Below, piece by piece: positions 44,713-55,291 of a DNA stretch of 64,000 bases. Under the pieces are notes generated by a model that was not told the DNA's origin, ran no database searches, and was given only the letters and a program-made list of their open reading frames with translations. The stretch is from assembly GCF_002893625.1 (NCBI RefSeq), contig NZ_PKMZ01000001.1, forward strand, positions 310,001 through 374,000, in the 5' to 3' direction. Both the position numbers and the translations under genes were made by a program. The DNA comes from Mangrovicella endophytica. GTDB taxonomy: Bacteria; Pseudomonadota; Alphaproteobacteria; Rhizobiales; Rhizobiaceae. Numbering within the stretch: the first letter of the stretch is position 1; every line of letters starts with the position of its first letter.

Positions 44713-45031
44713 GGCCTCTGCTCGCCGCTTGACTACGAGATCCGTTACGCCGCTCGATTGAGTCACTTTAGGGGCGGCTCCTAAGTCTTTGCCCGACACG
44801 AAGTTTGTAATCCTGTCATGTTCCGTCAGAGTGGCGATATGACAACAGCATGGCGGTCGAAGATGAGAAGGCCATTCCCGCGGATGCTGCGGCTGCGAGG
44901 CAAAGCCGGCAGTCCGTCGCTGCTCTTCGGCGCTGCAAATGAAAGACGGGCGGTTTTGCCGCCGGTCATGATGCGGTAAGCCGCTGCTGCGCCGCGCCGT
45001 CGCGGCCGCGATGGGACGCAGGAGAACGGAT
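44713..45031. other. Divergent intergenic region before cysS
   Basis: About 320 bases without a convincing gene. It contains a spaced inverted repeat (TGTCAT near 44815 and ATGACA near 44840). AGGAG at about 45018 is the cysS ribosome site. Confidence 0.4.
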
Positions 45032-46473
<1,442 letters not shown>

Positions 46474-46477
<4 letters not shown>

Positions 46478-47442
46478 GCGAAGGGCTGCGCAAGCCCTAT
46501 CCGCCGATCGAACCCTACCGCACCGGCCGCCTCGACGTCGGGGATGGCCACGAACTCGCCTACGAGCTCTGCGGCAATCCGGAGGGCCGCACCGTCGTGT
46601 TCCTGCATGGCGGGCCGGGGAGCGGTTACAGCACCCACCACCGCCGCCTGTTCGATCCCGCGCGATACCGCATCTGCCTGTTCGACCAGCGCGGCTGCGG
46701 GCGCTCGACGCCGCTCGGGCTCCTGGAGGCGAACACCACCTGGCATCTCATCGCCGATCTGGAGCGTCTCCGCCAAGAGATCGGCGCCGAGACCTGGCTC
46801 CTTTTCGGCGGCTCCTGGGGTGCGACGCTGGCGCTCGCTTACGCTGAGACGCATCCGGAGCGCGTGTTAGCCATGGTGCTGCGCGGCGTCTTCTCCGGCC
46901 GCCGTTCGGAGCTGCGCTGGTTCTACGAGGAGGGCGCCGATCGCCTGTTCCCGGACGAGTGGGAGCGCTTTGCCGGCGCCATCCCGCACGCTGAGCGCGG
47001 TGATCTGATCGCTGCCTATCATCGCCGTCTCACCGATCCCGACCGCGCCGTGCGGGCGGCGGCGGCCTGGTCCTGGGCCGCCTGGGAGGCCGCGACGGTG
47101 ATGATGCGCAGCGTCGCTCCATCGGCGCTCGCGACGGCGTCTGCGCCCTCGCATGTCGCCGACGGCACGATCGCCTTCGCCCGGATCGAGAACCACTATT
47201 TCATCCACGACCTCTGGCTGGAGGAGGGGCAGCTCATCCGCGACGCCGGCCGGCTCGCCGGCATTCCCGGCGTCATCGTGCAGGGCCGCTACGACGTCGT
47301 CACACCTGCGATCACCAGCTGGCAGCTGCATAAGGCATGGCCGGGATCGGAATACCGGATGGTGGAAGGCGCCGGCCATGCCTTCGCCGAACCCGGCATT
47401 CTCCATGCCCTCCTGGAGGCGACGGACCGCTTCGCCGACTGA
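46474..47442 (+). CDS. pip: Proline iminopeptidase
   Basis: A 322-aa alpha/beta-hydrolase releasing N-terminal proline. [37 protein letters not shown]-type sequence carries the HGGPG oxyanion motif and the DQRGCGRS box; the nucleophile Ser is in [10 protein letters not shown]; the acid and base are in RYDVVTP and GAGHAF. Start is GTG at 46474, overlapping the cysS stop. The length matches the family. Confidence 0.93.
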
Positions 47443-47591
47443 CGGACTGCTTGCGCGGCAAGCCGTTGCAGTCGTCGCGGCATCAGCGCGCCTGATCGCC
47501 GCTATAACCGATCTCGATTTCCCTCTTTCTGCGGCCTCCATTAGACACGAGGCTCGCCGGGCGAGGCAGGCGCGATCCGGCAGGAGAAGCA

Positions 47592-48482
47592 ATGATGAAG
47601 CCTCGCGATATCGGTCTTGCCCTCTTTGTCGCGGCGATCTGGGGCGTCAATTTCGTCGTCATCCGCGTCGGCCTCGGCAGCTTTCCGCCGCTGCTTCTGG
47701 CGGCACTCCGCTTCGTTGTGGCAGCGCTGCCCGCCGTCCTTCTGCCGCGCCCGAAGGTGCCGCTGGGCCGCTTCCTCCTGATCGGCGGAACGTTGTTCAT
47801 CGCCCAGTTCGCCTTTCTCTTCATCGGCATGGCCAAGGGCATGCCGCCGGGCCTCGCCTCCGTGGTGCTGCAGTCGCAGGCCTTCATGACCATGCTGGTC
47901 GCCGCTGCTGTTCTGCGTGAGCGGCCGACCCCGCGGCAGATGCTCGGCACGCTGACGGCCTTTGCGGGCCTTGCCGTGATCGCTTCGACGGCCGGCAGCG
48001 TCGACGTCACCATGATCGGTCTCGTGCTGTGCCTCGCGGCGGCCCTCTGCTGGGCCGTCGGCAATGTCGCGCTGCGCAGCGCCGGGCCGGTGGACATGCT
48101 GGCGATGATGGTCTGGCTGAGCCTCGTTCCACCGCTGCCGCTCTTTGCGCTGGCGCTCGTCGTCGACGGCCCGGATGCCGTCGGCCGGGCCCTGATCGCC
48201 ATGGATCTGCCCGGCATCGGTGCGGTGCTCTACATCGCGCTGCTCTCGACGCTGGTCGGCTTCGCGATCTGGGGCGACCTTCTGAAGCGCTACACGACCG
48301 CCACGGTCGCGCCCTTCTCCTTGCTGGTGCCGATATTCGGCGCCGGCTCGGCCTCGCTGCTGCTGGGCGAGCGCTTCGGCGAAGCACGCCTTATCGGTAT
48401 GGCGCTGGTGCTGGCCGGCCTCGCCATCGTCGTGCTGCCGGTGCAGCGCTGGATCGGCGGTCTCGTTCCGAGGCGCAGCTGA
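47592..48482 (+). CDS. EamA/DMT-family permease
   Basis: A 296-aa, ten-helix drug/metabolite transporter with two EamA repeats (about 5-140 and 145-285). WGVNFVVIRVGL and the final segments FSLLVPIFGAGSASLLLGER are typical; it resembles the E. coli EamA (YdeD) O-acetylserine/cysteine exporter, which is suggestive beside cysS but not decisive. AGGAG lies before the start. The stop overlaps the next gene by one base (TGATG). Confidence 0.88.
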   Translation: MMKPRDIGLALFVAAIWGVNFVVIRVGLGSFPPLLLAALRFVVAALPAVLLPRPKVPLGRFLLIGGTLFIAQFAFLFIGMAKGMPPGLASVVLQSQAFMTMLVAAAVLRERPTPRQMLGTLTAFAGLAVIASTAGSVDVTMIGLVLCLAAALCWAVGNVALRSAGPVDMLAMMVWLSLVPPLPLFALALVVDGPDAVGRALIAMDLPGIGAVLYIALLSTLVGFAIWGDLLKRYTTATVAPFSLLVPIFGAGSASLLLGERFGEARLIGMALVLAGLAIVVLPVQRWIGGLVPRRS

Positions 48483-49186
48483 TGCCAAGCGACGGCTCCG
48501 CAAAAGCTCCGCATCCCGCCTCGTCAGAGATCATCGGCCTCTATGAACGGCATTCGGCACGCTTCGATAGCCTGCGGGGCCGCAGCCTGTTCGAGCGCGG
48601 CTGGCTCGACCGTTTCCGCCAGGTGGCAGGCGAGGGCGCTGCGATCCTCGATCTCGGCTGCGGCAGCGGCGAACCGATCGGCCGCTACTTGATCGAGGCC
48701 GGGCATCCTCTCACCGGCATCGACAGTGCACCGTCCATGATCGCGCTCTGCCGGCAGCGCTTCCCGGCTGAACGCTGGCTCGTCGCCGACATGCGCCGCG
48801 TGCGACTGAATGAGCGCTTCGGCGGTCTCATAGCGTGGGACAGCTTCTTCCATCTGACGCCGGATGATCAGCGCGCCATGTTCGGCGTCTTTGCCGCGCA
48901 TGCCGCAAGGGGCGCGGCGCTGATGTTCACTAGCGGACCGGGCGCCGTCGAGGCGATCGGCAGCTTCGAGGGCGAGACGCTCTACCATGCCAGCCTCGAC
49001 TCGGCCGAGTACCGGGCGCTTCTCTCGATGCATGGCTTCGACGTCATCGCCCATCGCGCCGAGGAGCCGGATTGCGGCGGCCGCACCGTCTGGTTGGCGT
49101 GCCGAACTGGGGAGACGCGTGTCCGCGCGCAGACGGATGCCCTAGATACCGGCTGCGCCTTGCAGCCCAATGGAGTGCGATCATGA
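48482..49186 (+). CDS. SAM-dependent methyltransferase (class I)
   Basis: A 234-aa Rossmann-fold methyltransferase. Motif I is ILDLGCGSGEPIGRYL, followed by the acidic post-I residue in LTGIDSAPSMIALC, motif II LVADMRRVRL and IAWDSFFHLTPDDQ. The substrate is not evident. It starts on the last base of the EamA gene's stop and overlaps the GFA gene by four bases (ATGA), so three genes are coupled. Confidence 0.88.
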   Translation: MPSDGSAKAPHPASSEIIGLYERHSARFDSLRGRSLFERGWLDRFRQVAGEGAAILDLGCGSGEPIGRYLIEAGHPLTGIDSAPSMIALCRQRFPAERWLVADMRRVRLNERFGGLIAWDSFFHLTPDDQRAMFGVFAAHAARGAALMFTSGPGAVEAIGSFEGETLYHASLDSAEYRALLSMHGFDVIAHRAEEPDCGGRTVWLACRTGETRVRAQTDALDTGCALQPNGVRS

Positions 49187-49662
49187 CGCTCGACAACAAG
49201 CCCGTTCACACCGGTGGCTGTCAGTGCGGCGCCGTCCGCTTCCGCATCGAGGGCGCGCTGGGTCAAGCCTCGATCTGCCATTGCCGCATGTGCCAGAAGG
49301 CCTTCGGCAACTTCTATGCCCCGCTGGTTTCGGTGAACGACGAGCTGACCTGGACGCGGGCCGAGCCCAAGCGTTTCCAGTCGTCAAACCATGTCCGCCG
49401 CGGCTTCTGCCCGGACTGCGGCACGCCGCTGACCTACGAGGCGCCCGACGGGCTGGCGCTGGCGATCGGCGCCTTTGACGATCCCTCCGCCATCGCGCCG
49501 GAGATCCAGTTCGGCGTTGAGGCGAAGATTGCCTATGTCGACCGCCTTCACGAGCTGCCGGTGCGACGCTCGGAGGAAGATCCCGCATCCGCCGAGTTCG
49601 TGCGCACGATGGTGTCCTACCAGCATCCGGATTATGAGACGGAGCGGCCCGGCAGGGCCTGA
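49183..49662 (+). CDS. GFA/CENP-V family zinc protein
   Basis: A 159-aa protein with the zinc-binding cysteines of the glutathione-dependent formaldehyde-activating enzyme (GFA) fold: GGCQCGAVRF, CHCRMCQKAFG and GFCPDCGTPL. Family members bind zinc; some act on S-hydroxymethyl-glutathione, most are uncharacterised. The ATG overlaps the methyltransferase stop. Seven or more cysteines fit two zinc sites. Confidence 0.92.
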   Translation: MTLDNKPVHTGGCQCGAVRFRIEGALGQASICHCRMCQKAFGNFYAPLVSVNDELTWTRAEPKRFQSSNHVRRGFCPDCGTPLTYEAPDGLALAIGAFDDPSAIAPEIQFGVEAKIAYVDRLHELPVRRSEEDPASAEFVRTMVSYQHPDYETERPGRA

Positions 49663-49771
49663 CGCGCCACCCCGCACCCCATCACCTCATTCTCATTCTG
49701 CGGCAGCGCAGTTTTCGCTGCCCCCTGCGGCCACTTCGAGGGGCGCCGCCATCGACCGAAAGCACCACTCC

Positions 49772-50737
49772 ATGCAGACGCAGGGCAACGACACGCTGCG
49801 CGGCACCGGCCTTGCCGTCGCCGCCTACGGCATCTGGGGCATCTTCCCGCTCTACATGAAGCTGCTCTCGCACGTGCCGGCCGTCGAGATCGTTGCGCAC
49901 CGCATCGTCTGGGCCTTGCCCTTCGCAGCCCTTCTCCTCTGGTGGCAGGGCGCGACGGACCGGCTCTGGCCGGTGCTCCGATCGCCGCGGGCGCTCGGCA
50001 TGGCGGCGGTCACCGCAACGCTGATCTCGGTCAACTGGGGCGTCTATGTCTACGCCATCGTCTCCAACCAGGCCTTGGACGCGGCGCTCGGCTATTACAT
50101 CAACCCGCTGGTGAACGTGATGCTTGGCGCCATCTTCCTGAAGGAGCGGCCAACGCGCCTGCAGGGCTTTGCCATTGCACTGGCCGCGCTCGCCGTCCTG
50201 GTCCTCGCGACCAATGCCGGCGGCTTGCCGTGGATCTCGCTCGTTCTGGCGCTGTCCTTCGCCACCTATGGTCTCCTGCGCAAGACCGTTCCCGTCGGCG
50301 CGACGGAGGGTTTCATGCTGGAGGTGCTGCTGCTGGTCGGGCCGAGCCTCGCCTGGCTCGTCTGGCTCGCAGCGCACGGGGAGAGCCACTTCCTCGCCGA
50401 CGGGGAGACGGCGCTCTTGCTGATCGTCTCTGGACCGATCACTGCCGTGCCGCTGATCCTGTTTGCCGCGGCGGCGCGGCTGCTCAGCTTCTCGACCATC
50501 GGCCTGCTGCAGTACATGGTGCCGACGCTGCTGTTCCTGTTCGCCGTCTTCCTGTTCGGCGAGCCTTTCTCAGCCTGGCAACTCGTCGCCTTCGCGCTGA
50601 TCTGGACGGCGCTGGCGATCTACAGCGTCTCGCTCTTTCGGACGGCCGGGGAGCGAAAGCGTGCCGCGACGGCGGTCGCAGCCGAAAGCGAGGGAACCGT
50701 CATCGAAGACGTCGACGCGAACGGACGGCGAGCCTGA
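49772..50737 (+). CDS. rarD: RarD-type EamA permease
   Basis: A 321-aa ten-helix permease of the RarD subfamily. RGTGLAVAAYGIWGIFPLYMKLL, HRIVWALPF, NWGVYVYAI, LGYYINPLVNVMLG and LQYMVPTLLFL are RarD hallmarks. Its chloramphenicol-sensitivity name is historical; the substrate is unknown. No strong ribosome site precedes the ATG at 49772, but the protein starts as the family does. A hairpin at 50773-50798 follows, between this gene and the convergent LOG gene. Confidence 0.92.
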   Translation: MQTQGNDTLRGTGLAVAAYGIWGIFPLYMKLLSHVPAVEIVAHRIVWALPFAALLLWWQGATDRLWPVLRSPRALGMAAVTATLISVNWGVYVYAIVSNQALDAALGYYINPLVNVMLGAIFLKERPTRLQGFAIALAALAVLVLATNAGGLPWISLVLALSFATYGLLRKTVPVGATEGFMLEVLLLVGPSLAWLVWLAAHGESHFLADGETALLLIVSGPITAVPLILFAAAARLLSFSTIGLLQYMVPTLLFLFAVFLFGEPFSAWQLVAFALIWTALAIYSVSLFRTAGERKRAATAVAAESEGTVIEDVDANGRRA

Positions 50738-50772
50738 GGGGGACCGTCGTCACTGCCGCTCAGGACACGCTG

Positions 50773-50798
50773 ATCGACTGGAGGCACTCTCAGTCGAT
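50773..50798. other. Hairpin between convergent rarD and LOG genes
   Basis: ATCGACT and AGTCGAT form a 7-bp stem with a 12-base loop. It lacks a T-run on either strand, so bidirectional termination is only a possibility. Confidence 0.35.
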
Positions 50799-50833
50799 GT
50801 CGGCAGCTATCAGTCAGACGCTGCCGATCGGCC

Positions 50834-51439
50834 TCAGAGGCGCTCGATGATCTCGACGCGTCCGTCCGCAGCGGTCGAGGCGGGCTTGCCGGTCAGGCGC
50901 GGGATGACCTCCTCGATCCGGTCGATCACCAGCGGCCGTACCTGATGCGCCGTGTGGATGAAGCCCTCCGCCGCCATATGGTCGAGAAGGCTTGAGAGCG
51001 GCTTCCAGAAGCCGCCGACATTGGCGATGGCGATCGGCTTCTCGTGCCGGCCAAGCTGGCGCCAGGTCAGGATTTCGACCAGCTCCTCCAGCGTCCCGAT
51101 GCCGCCGGGCAGGGCGATAAAGGCGTCGGAGCGCTCGAACATGATGTGCTTGCGCTCATGCATGTTCTCCGTGACGATCAGCTCGTCGAGTTCGCGCAGC
51201 TCGCTCTCCGTCGCCTCCATGTCGATCAGGAAGCGCGGGATGATGCCGGTGACGCTGCCGCCGGCATCGCGCACGGCTTCCGCCACCGCGCCCATGATGC
51301 CGCGCCGGCCGCCGCCGTAGACGAGCCGGATGCCGGCGCGTCCGATCATCTCGCCGAGGACCTTGGCCGCATCGATGTAAAGGGGATCGCGCCCGACGGA
51401 CGAGCCGCAATAGACGCAGACGGATCGAATCGAATTCAT
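50834..51439 (-). CDS. LOG-family (TIGR00730) nucleotide phosphoribohydrolase
   Basis: A 201-aa Rossmann-like protein with the LOG motif PGGIGTLEELVEILTWRQLG and the N-terminal VCVYCGSSVG and VYGGGRRGIMG. Plant and bacterial LOG proteins release cytokinin bases from their ribose monophosphates or hydrolyse AMP-like nucleotides. ATG at 51439 begins exactly where the family does; a long in-frame extension upstream is not protein-like. Divergent from the single-span membrane protein at 51548. Confidence 0.92.
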   Translation of the reverse strand: MNSIRSVCVYCGSSVGRDPLYIDAAKVLGEMIGRAGIRLVYGGGRRGIMGAVAEAVRDAGGSVTGIIPRFLIDMEATESELRELDELIVTENMHERKHIMFERSDAFIALPGGIGTLEELVEILTWRQLGRHEKPIAIANVGGFWKPLSSLLDHMAAEGFIHTAHQVRPLVIDRIEEVIPRLTGKPASTAADGRVEIIERL

Positions 51440-51547
51440 GAGGTGCAAAGTCGGTCGCGACGGCTCAATAATCAAGCCGCAGCGGCCATCTGGCGCGACG
51501 AAGGCTTCGGCAGTAGGCTGATCCTGTCCGCATCCGGGGTCTATCCG

Positions 51548-52138
51548 ATGGCGCTTACTCTGCCGCAAGGCCGACTGCTGCCGCATCGGCTGGCTGATGT
51601 GAGTTTCGGTCACGTCGTCGCCGCGACGCTGCTGCTTCTTGGGCTGCTTCTCGGCATCGGCCTCGCCACGCGCCAGCCACCGGCGGAGACGCCCTATCTG
51701 AAGATCGCCGGCGCCGGCTTCATGTTCAACTACCGCATCGCCGACGCCTATTACGGCTTTACCGTCTATGTGATGAAGCCGGTGAAGACGGCCTCCGTCA
51801 TCGAGGCGACCTTCGAGGACCCGGGCGGCGGCGCCCCGATCGTGGTGCGGGAGGAGCTGTCGCCGCGCGCGCGGCAATATGGCCTGCGCACACCGCCGCT
51901 GCACGGCATCCGCAAGGACCGGCCCTACCAGGTGCGCGTGCGGCTGCTGCAATGGGGCGACGGCGCTGTGCTGCACGACGAGCGCTTCACCGTCGCCTCG
52001 CAGATCGACGATGCCGTGATGCCGAAGGCGCCGCTGACGATCGGCCCCGGCTATATGCGCAATCCGGCGGTGCTGCCGGACGGCAGCCTTCGCGAAGCGC
52101 CCGCCCGCCCGGCCGAGCCTCAGAGCACGCCGGGATAG
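51548..52138 (+). CDS. Single-span membrane protein, unknown function
   Basis: A 196-aa protein with one membrane helix (about 24-42, HVVAATLLLLGLLLGIGLA) and a periplasmic-looking domain beginning TPYLKIAGAGFMFNYRIADAYYGFTVYVMKP, followed by predicted beta strands and a Pro-rich tail. Sequence reads like a conserved Rhizobiales membrane protein; I cannot name the family. No good ribosome site is evident at 51548. Its 3' end overlaps the convergent ABC ATPase by 19 bases. Confidence 0.75.
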   Translation: MALTLPQGRLLPHRLADVSFGHVVAATLLLLGLLLGIGLATRQPPAETPYLKIAGAGFMFNYRIADAYYGFTVYVMKPVKTASVIEATFEDPGGGAPIVVREELSPRARQYGLRTPPLHGIRKDRPYQVRVRLLQWGDGAVLHDERFTVASQIDDAVMPKAPLTIGPGYMRNPAVLPDGSLREAPARPAEPQSTPG

Positions 52139-52878
52139 GCGGCATCGAGCGCTTCGATCCTCGCCTGCCGCCAGACGAGATCGCGCTCTGCCTGGGGCCG
52201 GTCAAGATCGACGATGCCGCGCACCCGGCCGGGCCGCGGCGTCAGGAAAACGATCCGGTCCGACAGCTCCACCGCCTCGCGCAGATTGTGGGTGACCATC
52301 AGCGCCGTCGTCGGCCGCGCCGACCAGACCGCCAGCAGCAGGCGCCGCAGCCGGCCGGCCGTGTCCTCGTCGAGCGAGACGAAGGGCTCGTCGAGAAGCA
52401 GCAGCGACGGCTCGATGGCGAAGGCGCGCGCCAGCGCGACGCGGCGTGCGAGCCCGAGCGACAGCTCCGCCGGATAGCGCTGGCGCATCTCGCCAAGGCC
52501 GAGCGTCTGGAGGAGCGGCTCGAGGTCAGTGCCGGCGAGCTCGGCCGGCAGCGCCAGCCGGATGTTGTCCTCGACACTGCGCCAGGGCAGGAGGCGGGGC
52601 TCCTGGAAGACCGCGGCGGTGCGCCCGCTGCCGCCGGGCAACTGCACATGCCCTTCGAAATCCCGGTCGAGGCCGAGCACGATGCGCAGCGTTGTCGTCT
52701 TGCCGCAGCCGGACGGGCCAATCAGCGTCGTGAAGCTGCCCGCCTCGGCCGAAAAGGCGATCTCCGAAATGGCGTTCAGCGTGTTCCCGTCCGCGCCGCG
52801 AAAGCTCTTGTCGCGGATGAGGACGTCAAGCCGGTCGGCTGCGCCAGCGGGTGGAGTGGGCTTCGAAGGGTTGGACAA
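52120..52878 (-). CDS. ABC transporter ATPase, NitT/TauT type
   Basis: A 252-aa ABC ATPase. Walker A is GPSGCGKTT, the Q-loop FQEPRLLPW, Walker B LLLLDEPFVSLDE and the switch His VTHNL. The signature is LSLGLARRVALARA, i.e. LSLGL instead of LSGGQ. No ATG is available near the domain start; TTG at 52878 is the best start and overlaps the permease gene by 53 bases. Last gene of the SBP-permease-ATPase operon. Confidence 0.88.
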   Translation of the reverse strand: MSNPSKPTPPAGAADRLDVLIRDKSFRGADGNTLNAISEIAFSAEAGSFTTLIGPSGCGKTTTLRIVLGLDRDFEGHVQLPGGSGRTAAVFQEPRLLPWRSVEDNIRLALPAELAGTDLEPLLQTLGLGEMRQRYPAELSLGLARRVALARAFAIEPSLLLLDEPFVSLDEDTAGRLRRLLLAVWSARPTTALMVTHNLREAVELSDRIVFLTPRPGRVRGIVDLDRPQAERDLVWRQARIEALDAAYPGVL

Positions 52879-53626
52879 GCAGGAACTCGATCAGCAGCAT
52901 CACGGCGACGAAGGCGAGTGTGTAGGCCAGGATCGCTGCGACGTCGAAGAGCTGGAAGTAGAGGTTGATCTGGAAGCCGACGCCGTTGGACCGGCCGAGC
53001 AGTTCGACCACGAGGGCGATCTTCCAGATCAGCGAGATGCCGGAGCGCGACGCCGCAGCGAAATAGGGCTGCAGCTGCGGCAGGATGACGTGCCGCAGCG
53101 TCCGCCAGCGGCCGAAGCGGTAGACGGCCGCCATCTCCGACAGCTGCCGGTCGATCGAGCGCGCGCCTTCGCGGATTGTCACGATGACGTTGGGGATCTT
53201 GTTCAGGGCGATTGCGCCGATCGCCGCCGCCTCGTTCAGCCCGAACCAGATATAGGCAAGCACGATGATCACCAGTGCCGGTATGTTCAGGAAGAGGATC
53301 ACCCACGGATCGAACAGCCGGTTGGCGCGCGGCTTCAGCCCCAGCGCGATGCCGATCGCCGAGCCGATGGCCATGGCGAGGACGAAGGCGGCAAAGACCC
53401 GCATCAGCGTCATGGCGAGGTGGAAGGGCATCTCGCCGGTTTCGAGGTCCCGCCAGCCGGCGGCGAGGACGGCAGCTGGCGTCGGCAGCACGCGCGATGC
53501 CGCAAGGTCGGCGGCGATCCACCAGACGGCGAGCAGGATCGCCAGCGACAGCGCCGTCAGCCCGGCCGGCTGATCGGTCCAGCGGGACCGGGCAGCTGGT
53601 CTCCGTCCGCTCCGTTCAGGAGCCAT
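52826..53626 (-). CDS. ABC transporter permease, NitT/TauT (SsuC/TauC) type
   Basis: A 266-aa inner-membrane permease with about six helices. The cytosolic EAA loop is visible as EMAAVYRFGRWRTLRHVILPQLQPYF. LFLNIPALVIIVLAYIWFGLNEAA and the C-terminal helices match aliphatic sulfonate/nitrate/taurine-type permeases. ATG at 53626 overlaps the upstream binding-protein gene by 11 bases. The substrate is set by the binding protein and is unknown. Confidence 0.88.
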   Translation of the reverse strand: MAPERSGRRPAARSRWTDQPAGLTALSLAILLAVWWIAADLAASRVLPTPAAVLAAGWRDLETGEMPFHLAMTLMRVFAAFVLAMAIGSAIGIALGLKPRANRLFDPWVILFLNIPALVIIVLAYIWFGLNEAAAIGAIALNKIPNVIVTIREGARSIDRQLSEMAAVYRFGRWRTLRHVILPQLQPYFAAASRSGISLIWKIALVVELLGRSNGVGFQINLYFQLFDVAAILAYTLAFVAVMLLIEFLLVQPFEAHSTRWRSRPA

Positions 53627-54602
53627 CCCGCGTGCCGCTCCAGAAGGTGCCGGGCGCCAGCGTCTCGCCCTTGCCGACGAGCTTCTCGCCGCCGATGTCG
53701 CGCAAGAGCCCGTACAGCGTGCGCGCATCCGCCTCTTCCTCGGCGAGCGGACGTGCGGGGATGCCCTCGCGGTAGCGGTCGCGCATGACGAGAAGCGTCT
53801 TCTCGTCCTCCGGCCGCACCAGCGGCGACAGCGCCGCCCACTCCTCGTCCGACGTCTTCAGCAGCTGCTTGGTCTCGCGCGAGGCCTTCAGGAAACCGTC
53901 GACCGCCTGCGGATGCGTCTCGGCGAAGGCCTCGTCGAAGACGTAGCCGATCGAGGCCACCGGCCCCGTCGCGCCGAACGCCTTGGCCGCCTGCTCGCCG
54001 GAAACCAGCGTGCGGAAACCCGCCGCCTCGAGGCGTGCCGCGTAGTTCCAGAAGCAGAGCACGGCATCGAGCTCGCCCGACTTCGCCTTCTCCGCGAGAA
54101 GCGGCGGCGCGCCGTAGACGATGTCGTTGGACGCGGCGAGATCGACCTTGGCGTCGCGGCGGGCCAGCGCCTGGATCAGCAGCCAGTTCTTGTCGAGCGG
54201 TCCGCCGGCAACGCCGATCCGCTTGTTCTTCAGATCGCCCAGGGATTTCAGGGGGCTATCGGCAGGCACCATCATGGAGCCGACCGAACTCGAATAGGGC
54301 GCAAAGGTGAGCCGCTTGCCGTCGGTCCTGAGGCGCGACACCCACAGCCAGTCGGACACGATCATGTCGACACTGCCGGCCTGCAAGGCCACGTCCGTTG
54401 CATCCTCGCCGGCAAAGGGGATGATCTCGACCTCGACACCGTGCTTGGTGTCGAGCCCGTGCCGCTTCATGGCGTCCAGTTCCCAGTTCACCGTGCCGAA
54501 CTTCAGGACGCCGACCCGCACGACCTCGGCAGCCTCCGCGCCGGCCATGCCGACGAGAGCCGCCACTGCCGCAGCCAGCGCCGCAAGCAGAATCCGCCTC
54601 AT
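53616..54602 (-). CDS. Periplasmic substrate-binding protein, NitT/TauT type
   Basis: A 328-aa exported binding protein (signal peptide 1-25, ending GAEAA). VRVGVLKFGTVNWELDAMKRHGLD, DMIVSDWLWVSRLR, LGDLKNKRIGVAGGPLDKNW and FGATGPVASIGYV follow the SsuA/ThiY-like fold. Relatives with the opening KFGTVNWELD are, as I recall, sometimes found near alcohol-dehydrogenase clusters; no such genes are here, so the ligand stays open. GGGAGG before the ATG at 54602. First gene of a three-gene importer operon, 98 bases after bioN. Confidence 0.87.
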   Translation of the reverse strand: MRRILLAALAAAVAALVGMAGAEAAEVVRVGVLKFGTVNWELDAMKRHGLDTKHGVEVEIIPFAGEDATDVALQAGSVDMIVSDWLWVSRLRTDGKRLTFAPYSSSVGSMMVPADSPLKSLGDLKNKRIGVAGGPLDKNWLLIQALARRDAKVDLAASNDIVYGAPPLLAEKAKSGELDAVLCFWNYAARLEAAGFRTLVSGEQAAKAFGATGPVASIGYVFDEAFAETHPQAVDGFLKASRETKQLLKTSDEEWAALSPLVRPEDEKTLLVMRDRYREGIPARPLAEEEADARTLYGLLRDIGGEKLVGKGETLAPGTFWSGTRDGS

Positions 54603-54700
54603 CACGATCCTCCCAGATACGCAGTCGGCGCCACCCGAGAACAGCATAGCATGGCTTGCGCACCCGTCACGCGCGCATCGGGTGCTCCAGACGAGTATCC

Positions 54701-55291
54701 TCAGCTTCGTGCGTCGATCGCCTCGGCCACCTCGTCGGCGGTCTTCAAAAGCCGCACCAGCACCGGCACGGCGAGGGCAACGATGCTGCGGTCGCGCCCG
54801 CGCGCCGCCTGCGCCTCGCGCACTTCCTCGACCACCTGGCCGAGCACCGGGATGAAACGCAGCGTGAGCGCGATGGCGAGGCTGAGGCGCTCGGGGCTCA
54901 GCCCCGTCCAGGCCAGGCGGCGGAATAAAGCTTCAAGCGCCTCGATCAGCGCGGTTGCGCGCGTCGTCATCGTCAGCAGCGTCGCGGCGAGGATGAGCGC
55001 AAGGAAGCGCAGTGCCGCGCCGGCCGCCGCGGCGACATCCGTGAACCAGAGCTGCACCAGGAACAGCACCGCGATCACGGCGATGGCCGGCCGGAGCTGC
55101 TTTGCGGCTCGCCTCGGCGGGACACCGGAAACGGGGAGCAGCGCCAGCACGATGGCGAGCCCCACTGCTGCCACCGGCCAGCCGGGCAGGGCGAAGAGGA
55201 GGGCGGCGAGAACCGGGATCGCCGCCAGCTTCAAGCCGGCGGGCAAGCGGTGCAGCGGACTGTCCGCGGCAATGTAGAGCGCGTCGATCAT
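54701..55291 (-). CDS. bioN: Biotin ECF transporter transmembrane subunit
   Basis: A 196-aa EcfT protein with about five membrane helices. The coupling helices carry the Ala-Arg-Gly signature in VREAQAARGRD and a second, slightly altered one near the C-terminus (EAIDARS). It transmits ATP hydrolysis from BioM to the biotin-binding BioY. Its start overlaps the end of bioM by four bases. The gene order bioY-bioM-bioN is that of Rhizobiales biotin transporters. Confidence 0.92.
   Translation of the reverse strand: MIDALYIAADSPLHRLPAGLKLAAIPVLAALLFALPGWPVAAVGLAIVLALLPVSGVPPRRAAKQLRPAIAVIAVLFLVQLWFTDVAAAAGAALRFLALILAATLLTMTTRATALIEALEALFRRLAWTGLSPERLSLAIALTLRFIPVLGQVVEEVREAQAARGRDRSIVALAVPVLVRLLKTADEVAEAIDARS

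Noticed and set aside
44815-44845. Spaced inverted repeat TGTCAT/ATGACA before the 59-aa gene
   Set aside because: Arms are short and 18 bases apart; this is within what chance allows, so it is mentioned only in the region note.
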